Assembly (NCBI RefSeq): GCF_000340215.1
Contig: NW_006921541.1
Location: 2,577,527-2,641,526 of the forward strand
Length of the DNA stretch: 64,000 nucleotides
Direction of reading: 5' to 3'
Origin: Pseudocercospora fijiensis CIRAD86
Lineage: Eukaryota > Ascomycota > Dothideomycetes > Mycosphaerellales > Mycosphaerellaceae
This document shows positions 11,104 to 21,795 of the stretch, one piece after another; positions within the stretch are counted from its first letter, which is position 1, and each line of letters begins with the position of its first letter. The notes beneath the pieces are model-generated. The model made no database searches and was not told where the DNA came from. It saw only the letters and a program-made list of their open reading frames with translations. Position numbers and translations under genes: made by a program.

Positions 11104-11920
11104 TTAGAGCCGAAGGTAGGGCTATCTCTTTATATCTAATAGGTTCGGGTGTATTAAAGGTAGTCTCTAGGTACGAATAGCTATAACCGAAGCGAGGGCA
11201 CGATAAGAGCCTACGATATAGACGATACCGAAGTATCTTAAAGGGCCGTTACGATAAGCAGAGAAACCTCTTAACGAGGGCATCGCTTTAACCCCGAAAA
11301 GCTACAAACCCTTAGGACTGTTATAGCTTAGGGCCTAGTCTATAACTATAGCTAGCTTCTAAGGACTCGGCTCCGGGTCGAAGACCTATTTAGTACCGCT
11401 TACTCGAGATAAGCCCCGCCTAAGGAGGAGATAGACTAATTACCTATCGGCCTTGCTTAGTTTGCTAAGACTATCTATACGATAGCAATTTCTAGATTAT
11501 AGGTCGGATGCCTAGACAGTTCCTCTATTAACCGGATAGACTATTTCGGGATTCGCTGCCTCGTTCGGATAGTGCTTAGCCTTCTACTAGAAAAAGAAGG
11601 TCCCTGCCCCCCCCCTACCTAGCTAAAGGAGATAACAATAGTTAGTAAAGTAGCTAGTTTCTAGGATCTAGGTATAAATAGAGATTGCAGTTCCTTCCTC
11701 CGAGCGGCTTTTATCTAAAAATTACTAAATTGAAGCTCCTAGGGGTGTCTAGGCGACCCCTAGGAGGCTAAACTCTAATACTACCCTAGGGGTAATATTA
11801 GAAGAAAACAGCCTAGTATACTATTCTCTCGCATAGCAATATCGAAACAAACCAAACCTACAATATATACTAAAAACAATTTCCTATAGTATTTTATTTT
11901 AACTACTTTACGACAATCGA
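11104..11920 (+). promoter_or_regulatory. A3 leader with hairpin and palindrome I
   Basis: An 817-bp untranslated leader between LTR and gag. It has a strong inverted repeat at 11,736-11,766 (CTCCTAGGGGT, 9-nt loop, ACCCCTAGGAG), followed 8 bp later by palindrome I at 11,774-11,802 (TCTAATACTACCC / TAGGGGTAATATTAGA). The centre is RIP-altered from CCCCGGGGG to CCCTAGGGG. The leader also holds a C-run (CCCCCCCC near 11,608). Confidence 0.75.
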
Positions 11921-12603
11921 ATAAGCTCTAGCTCTAGCGAAAACGAGTATTACGAATTAGCGGAATCTTCGGAATCTAATAACCCGCCGGACCCTATTAA
12001 CGAAGAAATTAGGCGACGACTAGTTGTTATAAGCGCTATCGAACTAGGGGCTATCGAGCCTTCTATACCCGAGGCCCTCTATAATGTCGTTATAAAGATA
12101 ATTTAAGGGCAAACTAACCTTCTCCGTTAGAATAGGCGTCGCCCGCTAGAGCTAGGAAGCAGTAGGAACCCTTTATTCGAAGGATAGAACGCTACGGCGT
12201 ACGTAGAACGCTTTAAGGACAACTTAGCCGAGTACGGACTTAAAGAGGAGTCGGACTAGTATAAGGTCCGGTCTCTTACGAGGACTACTATTACTAAGCT
12301 TTACCGAACCCTTAGAACCCTAGTTAGCTACCTAGAAAAGGACGACAAGTCTAATGCCGACTAGGAGGTCTTTAAGTAGGCCTTTATAAGAGAGTATCGG
12401 GATCGCGATAGCCGTCGTATTAAAGGCAGTCGTACGTAGCTTAAGAACCTCTATATAGAGAGGCGCACCGAAGATAACGACCTAAAGGAGTACGTCCGCG
12501 AGTTTATTAAGTTAGCGGACGGTATCGACTAGTAGGACCTCGAGAATTCTTAGAGAACGAGGCTACTCCTTAAAGGGTTACCGTAGTCTACGGCTAAGCG
12601 TAT
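11921..12603 (+). pseudogene. A3 gag, 5' fragment
   Basis: The first 683 bp of A3 gag-protease, starting at ATA 11,921 (ATG in the ancestor) and ending at the B1 target CGTAT (12,599-12,603). It resumes at 39,140. Removing B1 and one target copy gives 3,087 bp (1,029 codons including stop) in one frame. The encoded region resembles a Gypsy capsid: 'NATAYVERFKDNLAEY', 'VFK.AFIREYRDRD', 'DDLKEYVREFIKLADGID'-type blocks. Stops are TAG/TAA at former Trp and Gln codons. Confidence 0.88.
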
Positions 12604-12762
12604 TGTAAGAAGGGTATATTAGCAGGTAGATAGGGTAGTAGTAGGTACGAGTAGTATTCGATAAGGAGCTAGAAGGAGAGGGAGGAAGGTAGGCAAGTTG
12701 GCCTACTGCTAAGCGCTAAGCCCTACCTAAGGTATCGAGACCCTAGCTTTACTCGAGCCCGG
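12604..12762 (-). repeat. B1 3' LTR, left fragment
   Basis: Starts TGTAAGAAGGGTATATTAG and ends at the CCGG target of A2 (12,759-12,762). The last 38 bp are at 25,003-25,040, ending CCTAACA, which makes 197 bp together. Identical in layout to 30,457-30,652, 37,396-37,591 and 38,938-39,134. Confidence 0.93.
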
Positions 12763-13041
12763 TATTAGCTAGTAACCGGCCCTACACCTATAGGCTAGTT
12801 TTGAGCCTATATAAGAAGCCTCCTTCTACATTGTAGATAGATTATTAACCTCGTATAGCACATTGTTTATGTTACACTTCTATAATGCCTATATTGCAGG
12901 GCTCTAGTTATTAGCCTAAGCGACAGTCTCGTCATCCTATCTTGCTAAACATAGCTACCTATATTGCTATAGGTTATGTTACCCTCGGTAGCCTATACTA
13001 TTGCTACGAGTAGTAGTAGTAGTGTTGGTTTCCGTCCTTTA
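12763..13041 (+). repeat. A2 5' LTR (279 bp)
   Basis: Same length and ends as the 3' LTR 24,720-24,998, with only scattered differences (mainly C/T and G/A). It contains GAGCCTATATAAGAAGCC near 12,805, a plausible TATA element for the retrotransposon transcript. Confidence 0.95.
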
Positions 13042-13817
13042 TTAGAGCCGAAGGTGGGGCTATCTCTTCATATCTAATAGGTTCGGGTATGTTAAAGGTG
13101 GTCTCTAGGCACGAATAGCTATAACCGAAGCGAGGGCACGACAAGAGCCTACGATACGGACGATACCGAAGTATCTTAAGGGGCCGTTACGACAAGTAGA
13201 GAAACCTCTTAACGAGGGCATCGCTTTGACCCCGAAAAGCTACAAACCCTTAGGACTGTTACAGCTTAGGGCCTAGTCTATAACTATAGCTAGCTTCTAA
13301 GGACTCGGCTCCGGGTCGAAGACCTATTTAGCACCGCTTGCTCGAGATAAGCCACCGCCCGCCTAAGGAGGAGATAGACTAATTACCTATCGGCCTTGCT
13401 TAGTTTGCTAAGACTATCTATACGATAGCAATTTCTAGATTATAGGTCGGATGCCTAGACAGTTCCCCTATTAACCGGGTGGATTGTTTCGGGATTCGCT
13501 GCCTCGTTCGGATAGTGCTTAGCCTTTTACTAGAAAAAGAAGGTCCCCGCCCCCCCCCGCCTAGCTAAAGGAGATACGAGCTAGTTTCTAGGATCTAGGT
13601 ATAAATAGAGATTGCAGTCTCTCCCTCCGAGCGGCTTTCGTCTAATACTAAACTTAGCTCCTAGGGGTGTATAGGCGACCCCTAGGAGGCCAAATTCTAA
13701 TGCTACCCCGGGGGTAACATTAGAAGGAAACAGCCTAGCATACTATTCTCTCGTATAGCAACATCGAAACAAACACTTTCCTATAGCATTTCATTTTAAC
13801 TACTTTACGACAATCGA
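13042..13817 (+). promoter_or_regulatory. A2 leader (hairpin plus palindrome I)
   Basis: A 776-bp untranslated leader. The hairpin at 13,658-13,688 is CTCCTAGGGGT, loop GTATAGGCG, ACCCCTAGGAG (11-bp perfect stem). Palindrome I at 13,695-13,725 is TTCTAATGCTACCCC / GGGGGTAACATTAGAA. The palindrome contains an ATG followed by four codons and TAA, a possible 5-codon upstream ORF. The rest shows no coding signal. Confidence 0.75.
13695..13725. repeat. Palindrome I (leader), A2
   Basis: A 31-bp inverted repeat with arms TTCTAATG and CATTAGAA around the CCCC/GGGGG centre, 93 bp upstream of the gag start. It differs from the other sites in the outer arm (TTC/GAA). Confidence 0.92.
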
Positions 13818-16800
13818 ATAAGCTCTAGCTCTAGCGAAAACGAGCATTACGAATTAGCGGAATCTTCGGAATCTAATAACCTACCGGACCCTATTAACGA
13901 AGAAATCAGGCGACGACTAGTTGTTATAAGCGCCGTCGAACTAGGGGCTGTCGAGCCTTCTACGCCCGAGGCCCTCTATAATGTCGTTATAAAGATAATT
14001 CAAGGGTAAACTAACCTTCTCCGTTAGAACAGGCGTCGCCTACTAGAGCCTAGAAGCAGTAGGAACCCTTTGTTCGAAGGGTGGAACGCTACGGCGTACG
14101 TAGAACGCTTTAAGGACAACTTAGCCGAGTACGGACTCGAAGAGGAGTCGGACTAGTACAAGGTCCGGTCCCTTACGAGGACTACTATTACTAAGCTTCA
14201 CCGAACCCTTAGAACCCTAGTTAGCTACCTAGAAAAGGACGACAAGTCTAATGCCGACTAGGAGGTCTTTAAGTAGGCCTTTATAAGGGAGTATCGGGAT
14301 CGCGACAGCCGTCGCATTAAAGGCAGTCGTACGTAGCTTAAGAACCTCTATATAGAGAGGCGCACCGAAGATAACGACCTAAAGGAGTACGTCCGCGAGT
14401 TTGTTAAGTTAGCGGACGGCATCGACTAGCAGGACCTCGAGAATTCTTAGAGAACGAGGCTGCTCCTTAAAGGGTTGCCGTAGTCTACGGCTAAGCGTAT
14501 CTTCCGTCGCTGCAAGCTTAGCGAAGCCAATCCCGAGACCTTTAGGAAGTACAAAGAGGTCCTAGAGGCTGTTAAGGACGACATTAATAGCTCCGCCGAC
14601 GCAAAGAAGTTCATTTACGGCGAGGACCGGAATAACCTAGCCTAGGTAAGGAACGATGCCTCGGGAACTAGAGGGCCTAAGTTTCTTCCTAAATCGCAAA
14701 GTGGTCCTAGTACCGTAACTCCTACTATCACTAAGTATTCTTAGGACGTTGCGGACTTGGCTAAATCCCTAGTCTAGCTCAACCTTAATGCGAAAGTACT
14801 ACAGCGAGTTAGGGAGGTCCTTAATACTAGTATACTAAAGGATATGCTACTAGTCTACTAGGTCTCCGATCCTAACTACCCTAAGGCCCCTTTAGTTAAC
14901 GTCTACGCTATACGGAAGATCTATTCGGACTTAGATAGCAAGTGCTAGATATGCGGCGGTTTCAAACATGTTCAATTAGACTACCCTATCTAGAAGGAGC
15001 TTCTTAAGAGGAAGCTCGTTATATAAGTGAATAGTCGGTTCTACTATACCGACACCGGCGACAAGATTGACTTCGAGTAGGATCGTAGAGCCCCGAAGCT
15101 ACCTTAACTTAGGAGTCTTCTAGAGAAGAAGTATAGTAGCAAGATCGAGTTTAAGGACACTAGGAACAGTACCCTCGCCGCTATTGCTAAACGAGAGACT
15201 TAGAAGGTTAGGGCAAAACAGGTTAAGGAGCGAAGCAGTAACGGTACTACTAAGCCTATTAAAGTCAACTTTGTGTCTTAGGACCCGGACGCAGTTACTA
15301 ATGTTTACGCGGTTACTAAGAATAGTATAGATGTCTACGCTGCTATAAGGTCCTAAACTTAGTCGTCCTAAACCTAGTCCTAGGGCAAGGGCAAGAGCCC
15401 GTAGAACCCTACCCGCCCTAGTGCGGCAGCCCCTACTAGGATACTTAAGAAGCAGGCAGCTAATAAGGCTAAGAAACAGCGAGAATCAGTCGCTAAGACT
15501 AAGACACTCTAGACAGCTAAAGACCGTACAACCCGAGCTAGTATAGCCACTCCGGAGGTCCTAGAGACTCCCGATGTCGATATAGAGGATGTTGCTACCG
15601 ACATTAGTAGTACCCTAGGCCTAGCTAACCCGCCGGCCTATAAGCGAAAGTCAGCCGACCTAAAGAGCTTTCGCTTTAATAGGTATATAAAGAAGTATAG
15701 TGCCGGGCCTACTAACTCTTACGACACAAAGGTAAATGCTCTCTTCTAGGCTTTATAGTTCCTAGACCTTAAGTCTAACGTGTCTATAGGGGAGCTTCTA
15801 GTATACGGTTTGCCTACCAACCTGTTCTAGAGCCGGATTCCTAACGATGCCACCTTTATAAAAGACCTTATAGCCCTCCGACGCAAACAGGGGCGAGAGG
15901 ACTATATCGACGTCTCTTCCCTATAGTTCCTTCCTAAATTTTCAGGGGCCTAGGAGTTAGTAGAAGGCGAATTAGTAACCTACGAGAGCTAGGAGACTAT
16001 CGATAATGCTAACGAAGAGGGGATTGAGGAGATAGGCCGAGGGGATAATAATAATGCCGACTCTGCTTCGGTTTCAGTTTCTATTAAGGCTGTCCGATTT
16101 ACTAGCTAACAAATCGGTCGAGTAGGACCTCCTCGACCTAAGGAACTTTACTCTATCCCTAATAATGTAGACCTTTCCGCAGTTACCCGTTCCTTTGCCG
16201 TCGTTCCCGCTATCTACATTTAAGTTACTATCGGAAGCTATAGTTAGCAGTTGCTAGCAATGCTTAATAATAGCTTAGAGTCACTTATTATAAGTAAGCG
16301 CTAGGCTAAACAGCTCCGACTACTAATAAACAGAGATATTTCCCTTAGTATATAGGGAGTAAATAGGGAGGTTGCGCTAGTAGGTGCCTACTACAATGTT
16401 ATAGTAGACGCTTTCGGCATATGCTTTTCCTTCACCTTCTAGATTGCCGCCGACCCGAACACGCCAATTATTCTAGGTCGTCTATAGTCTCGCATAACCC
16501 GGGGTGTCTAGCGCAACTGCGACGATAGCTCCTAGGAAGGAACTATCGCTAACTAGAAGGGCAACCGAGTCGTATTTACTAGTTATGTCGGAAACACTAG
16601 CTACAAGTCCTACGAGGATATCCTTGCTGCTTCTAAGCGCTCTTCGGGAAACGCTATAGCGCGGTTATAAGACCGGTAATCTGCGCTATAAGTCAATGTA
16701 GCTTAAATAGGTTATATCTAGAGGTGCGCCGCTCCGTACGATAAGGCTAGTTTCTAGGCTCTATACTAAGGAGACGAATGCTCGAAGCAATAGCGAGCAT

Positions 16801-16898
16801 AATAGTACAACGACTACCTAGTATACGAATCTCGGTAATAATACTGTCGCAGGCATCGCCGCCGGAAGCGGATCTACCCGAGCCCGAATCCGAACTGA
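13818..16898 (+). pseudogene. A2 gag-protease polyprotein
   Basis: A frame of 1,027 codons including stop, from ATA 13,818 (A of a former ATG) to TGA 16,896-16,898. Order: Ser/Glu-rich N-terminus; capsid-like region (about 13,950-14,500); a CCHC zinc knuckle at 14,943-14,984 whose last Cys codon is TAC in A2, while A3 keeps that TGC (39,621-39,623) but has lost the second Cys; basic linker; then an aspartic-protease-like region about 16,170-16,490, ending 'DPNTPIILGRL'. It precedes pol, which is in the -1 frame and overlaps its last part. Scattered TAG/TAA at Gln/Trp positions make it non-functional. Role in a live element: virus-like particle and its maturation. Confidence 0.85.
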
Positions 16899-19800
16899 CC
16901 AATCAGAGCGCCGAGCTAATGCTACCCCGGGGGTGTTATTAGGAATCTAACGTTTTCGCCGGAATTATAAATTAGGATTATTAGCTATATACCTACCGAC
17001 TTAAGGAGACTTCTAATGAAGTTTACGCGCTGTTCTATTGCGCTAATCTCCGGGCCTAACGTTAAAGAGAGAGGGCTCGGGTATTACGAGCGGTTAGTGT
17101 ATATACCCTATATAAGAGGGTAGCTAATAAGATTAAGCCCGTAAAAGGCAGCGTACATATAACCGATAGGTCCAATCCTAGCGGAAATCCTAACTAGCGA
17201 TAAAAGTGCCTTAACCGCGAAGCGATGTTAACACCTAGGGATAGTCTATACGACTAGAGGTATATTACTAAAAAGTTCTCCGCTATTCCTAGGGGATCGA
17301 GGCTAACGCCGGAGAGACTAGCGAATATTAAACCTAGCATCGAGCTTTCGGATCTTGAACTAGATTTGCTGCACGAGCTTCTATATAACCGCGAAGCCGT
17401 ATTAGTATATAACTTTACGCATCTAGGTAGGATTAACCCGGAGGTTGCCCCTCTATAGAGGATCCGAACGATCGAGTATAAGCCTTAGGCTCACCTAGGG
17501 TTTAAGCTAAACCTAAGCCTAAGAGGTATAGTTAAGGACATAATACGGCAGCGTGTGAAGGCTAGCACCTTAGAGCCTTCCTATGCCTCGTATCGTAATC
17601 TATACTTCCTAGTTTAGAAGAAGACAGCCCCTAGGGAGCTAAAGAAGTATCGGCTAATTAACGCTATACAGAAGTTTAATGTAGTTACGATTAGAGATGC
17701 TAATCTTCCTCCGGAGACTAATAGGTTCTTAGAAGCCTTTGCTAACTGTGTAGTAGCCTCGCTAGTTAATGTGTTCTCGGGCTACGACTAGATACCTCTC
17801 TACCCTAATAGCCGGGACCTTACTAGTTTCGAGACACCTCTTAGGCTATACAGACAAACTACCCTTCCCTAAGGGGTAACTAACTCCGTAGCCTAGTTTG
17901 TTCGCATTATAAACCAAGTCCTCGCGGCCTATATCTCCTATATAGCGATGCCTTTCCTCGACGACATCGGTATTAAGGGCCCTAAAACTAGGTACGATAA
18001 TAAAGAAGTGGAGCCTAGCATCCGCAGGTTCTTTCTCAAACACATTTAGAACCTCGATAGTGTCCTCTGCGACCTAGAGCGAGCTAACCTAACGGTGTAT
18101 AGGGAGAAGCTTTAGCTCCTATATAAACGAATAAACATTGTCGGGTTTGTAACTAATAAGAACGGCCGCTATCCTAACAATGCACGGGTCCTAAAGATTG
18201 TTTCCTAGCTAGACCCTACCTATTAGAAAGATGTCCGGATCTAGCTTAGAGTAGTCTCCTACTTCCGTATCTAGGTCGAAAACTTTGCGTTAGTATGCAA
18301 GCCTCTATACGCCTTGCTTAAGAAGGATACAGAGTTTGTATAGACCTCCGTTTACTAAGCCGCTAAGGATAAGGTTACTAAGGCGCTTGTTAGCGCGCCT
18401 ACGCTTACCTCTATTAACTACTCGGAAGGCGCAGGTCTACTAATTGTTGCTATCGACTCGAGCGGGGAAGGCTACGGCGAGATACTAATGCAGTATAATC
18501 GTAAGGAGCCCTCCTTACGTTACCCTATCCGGTACAAGTCCGGTCTATAGAAACCTATCGAGGCCCGATACGATGCTAGCAAGCGAGAGTGCCTTAGTGT
18601 CTATAAGGCTCTTAAGAAGTTCCGACCTTAGCTCTTTAGAGCGTTCTTTCGCCTAGAAGTCGACGCTTAGACGCTAGTCTATTAACTTAACCGTATAGCC
18701 TCCGACCTGCCTAACTCTACGATAGCTCGGTAGGTTGCCTAGATCTATTTGTTTGATTTCGACGTCTTCTATGTTCCTAGCAAGAAGCATACTGGACCGG
18801 ATAGCCTTTCTAGAAGGCCTACTATAGAAGAGGACATCGCCGAGATAATAGAAGAAGAGGATGTCGACGCGGTTATTAACCGTACCTTCTTTACTGCCTT
18901 CTATGTTAATGCTATGCTAGTAATTACTAGGCCTACTGCCGACGACTAACCTAGTAACTAGCCTAACGAAGACCCTACTGCTAGCGACGAGGGCTAGGAC
19001 GATGCTAAGGCGGGCGAACTAGGTAGGGATAATATCCTTAATAGGGTCTACTCCGACGACTCCTATAATATCGCCTACTTCCTTACCTATGCGAAGAGAG
19101 CTCCCGGTCTATTAAAGAGTTAATACCGTCGTGTTATTCGCTATTCTCGGAGGTTCCTTATTAAGGATCGCATCCTTTAGCGATAGGCTATAGTTAATGT
19201 ACCGCTCTAGCGTATTATTAACGATCTAGCAGCCCGACAAGAAATCCTTCGCTCCGTTTACGATAAGCTCGGCTACCGGGCGGCGGAGGGCACCTTCGAT
19301 GTCCTTCGTCGACGCTACTAGTAGGACGGCGTATAGGCTAATGTCTCTCGCTACTATAAGAGCTGTCCTAAGTGCAACTTTAGGAACAGCTACCGGCGTC
19401 TAGGAGAGCTGCGTATCCCTGCTGCCTAGTTAGTTAGGGAGCGGTAGTATAGCGATAGGGTCCATCTTAGCCGTAATAATAGCCTGTATGTTATTTGAGA
19501 GGGTCTTTCTCGATAGCCGGAGGCCTATCATTTCTATAAGGGTTGCGGTGCTATTAATGCCCGTAACATAGCTACCTTCCTATTTAAGGATCTGTTTTGC
19601 CGCTAGGGAACACCTTACGAGGTTATCTTAGACAACGCTACGAACAATATAGCTAAGGAGGTTTAAGCGCTACTTGTTTCGTACGGGGCTAAGAACGTTC
19701 GCATCTCCCTATACTATCCCTAGTCGAATGCTATTGTTAAGCGCGGCTATCGGTCGTTAATTAATGCCCTATCTAAGATGACTAATAGTAGCGATAGATT

Positions 19801-20659
19801 AGTTCCTATTTCTACCCGCGTCCTAGCCCTTCTCTAGGCGGACCGAACTACTGTTGTCGACACGACTAGACTTACACTAGCGGAACTTATAATTGGGAGG
19901 GACGCCGTTCTTCCTATTAAATTGTCCTACCGCACGTACGGCGTTTACGATTAGGGGTCTGTTCGTACTAGGGCAGATCTTCTTGCCCTACGGGCTAAGG
20001 CTCTTAAGGATATAACTACGACTTCTTAGGAGGGTCTTGCTCGACAACGTCGCCTTTAGGAGGAAGCTAAGCAGTCCTTTGATAACTATAATGCTGTTAA
20101 TTGGGAACCTCTAAAGGTTGGCGATATAGTCCTTCTATACCGGTCCGAGCTAGAGTATAGTTACTCCTATAAGCTAGCCTTTAAGTAGAAGGGTTCTTAT
20201 AGAGTAAAGGAGGTCCTTTACTCGGGTTCCGCATACCTTCTTTAGGAGCTAGATAGTGCTACCTTAAAGCACTCTCACCCTCGGGCTAATCTAAAGAAGA
20301 TCGTTAAGTTACGCGAACCTGCCCGCCCTCCGCCGACTAAGGAGGAAGTTAGTGCCTCTATAGACCCTCTACCGTCCTTAGATGCCTATCGGGAGGAGGA
20401 TCCTACCGCTATTATAGATCCTGTTCTGCCTAAGAACTATGCCTATCCCTAGATTCCTCTTAGTAAGCTATTAGGAATAACTTAAGAATAAAGGGAGGGT
20501 TATATACGGATTAACTATATATAGAGCGTTTCCGATGTTGATTCCGATTCTAATAGTGAACTAGACTTCTAGCTATCTAACTCTAACTCTAAGGAACCTA
20601 ACTAGTCTAGCGATGAAGACCGCCTAGAATTATAGCTAGACGACCCCGAGACTAAATAA
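16778..20659 (+). pseudogene. A2 pol: reverse transcriptase, RNase H, integrase
   Basis: The frame lies -1 to gag and ends TAA 20,657-20,659. Possible starts are ATG 16,778 or ATG 16,919 (inside palindrome II); a -1 frameshift from gag is the alternative. From ATG 16,919 the length is 3,741 bp, exactly as in A3 (41,564-45,304). RT spans about 17,560-18,130 ('FSGYD.IPLYPNSRDLTSFETPLRLY', 'NSVA.FVRIINQVL', Asp-Asp 17,960-17,965 in 'PFLDDIGIKGP'). RNase H spans about 18,410-18,800 ('AIDSSGEGYGEIL', 'VPSKKHTGPDSLSRRP'). Integrase has the CPKC half-finger near 19,370, Asp 19,631 and a Glu-to-Lys change at 19,739-19,741. An acidic Ser-rich tail follows. Stops are RIP-type. Confidence 0.9.
16916..16942. 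repeat. Palindrome II (gag-pol junction), A2
   Basis: A 27-bp inverted repeat (CTAATGCTACCCC / GGGGGTGTTATTAG), 17 bp after the gag-protease TGA. It is in the pol frame and would be translated Leu-Met-Leu-Pro-Arg-Gly-Cys-Tyr. Its ATG is a candidate pol start. Confidence 0.92.
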
Positions 20660-20663
20660 TCGC

Positions 20664-20855
20664 ATGTCCTTTCCTGCCTCTACTACGTTACTTTCCTTGC
20701 CTCTGTCAACCATTCTCCGCGCTATTAATATAGCGCTGCCCTTTAGCTTCAGTCCTTACTACCTATTCCTACGGATGTTGATGCTCTTAGTTATTGCCCT
20801 CCTTTGCTTTTACCTTGTCTGTTGTTTTGCTCTTTTGTCTTTTGCCCTCGATTGA
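20664..20855 (+). other. Small hydrophobic ORF after A2 pol
   Basis: 63 codons, ATG 4 bp after the pol stop. Residues about 25-60 form a long hydrophobic stretch ('LFLRMLMLLVIALLCFYLVC') that could span a membrane. There is no recognisable family. The frame is shared with A1 (longer, 88 codons); A3 lost the ATG. See the A1 entry for the caution about RIP. Confidence 0.35.
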
Positions 20856-20914
20856 TGTTGCTATAACTTCATTCCTTTGCTCTTGTTTCCTTAGATAGAA
20901 CTGTACGAGGCGTG

Positions 20915-20951
20915 TTTTCCTAATAACACCCCGGGGGTAGCATTAGGAAAA
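20915..20951. repeat. Palindrome III (post-pol), A2 variant
   Basis: A 37-bp inverted repeat with arms TTTTCCTAAT and ATTAGGAAAA. A1 and A3 have CTTCCGAAT and ATTCGGAAG at the same place, so both arms changed together. The core is inverted relative to sites I, II, IV and V. Confidence 0.92.
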
Positions 20952-21347
20952 TGGCCGAACCTAACCCTCTACCTTTCTAGGACTACTTCCCTCTAGACTC
21001 CTAGACTCTAGCAACCTTCCTTAAGTAACAACGACAATAAGATACTCTACTAGAGGATGTTCCTGCCCTAATTAGTACTAGCTACGCAGGACACTAAGAA
21101 AGGGAGGATCCCTCTCCCTTCCTAGCTCTTAGATAGACACAGCAACCTAGGCCTATAGCCTCTAAGAATAGGGACCTTAGGCCGCCAAGCTTAGTGTCTA
21201 GAAGAAAGAAGAACGCACGGGCCACGTTTATATGCCTGCTGCTATAAAAGGTGATGCTATATCTATAACGATAGTGCTATAGGCTAACACAAGCTACGCT
21301 AGGCCTAGGCGATTTGCTCCTAGTTGCCGAGCATCTCTAGAGAAAAG

Positions 21348-21374
21348 CCAATACTACCCCGGGGGTGTTATTAG
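21348..21374. repeat. Palindrome IV, A2
   Basis: CCAATACTACCCC / GGGGGTGTTATTAG, 422 bp upstream of the ORF3 start. The left arm has C where A1 and A3 have T, so this copy is slightly imperfect. The surrounding 20,952-21,795 spacer carries no ORF I can defend; frames near it differ by single-base indels between copies. Confidence 0.9.
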
Positions 21375-21795
21375 TCCCGCTAGCCTTACTACTATAGATT
21401 ACTACTAGGTACTCGAACTAACTAGTCACATTTCGAGTGCGCGGGAATCTACGAAAGCTAGAGGTCAATAAAGGCGCGTAGTCGCTACTAGCAATTAGCT
21501 AGATCGATTATTAAACTTTAGCCGCCCTACTAACAAAGGAGTCTCGCATATAGCTTCACTTTTAGGGTCTATATGTAATCGTTATCCGTTTGCTTTACTA
21601 GAATACACGGACTACGCTACCTTCGTACCCTATTTAAGGCGAGCCTTCTAAGCTCTTTCTTCTACTCGAACACTAACTAACTTACTACCGCCTACCCCTC
21701 TCCCTCCTTCTATCTAAACCCTTTAATTATTATTAACAAGCTACGAACGTTTTTGCAAGCTCGTTACTAACTCCTTTCCGCTCCGGTCGACTAAG

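Noticed and set aside
17846..18043. Minus-strand 65-codon frame inside A2 pol
   Set aside because: Antisense shadow of the RT domain; RIP leaves antisense frames open because CTA (antisense TAG) is a sense codon.
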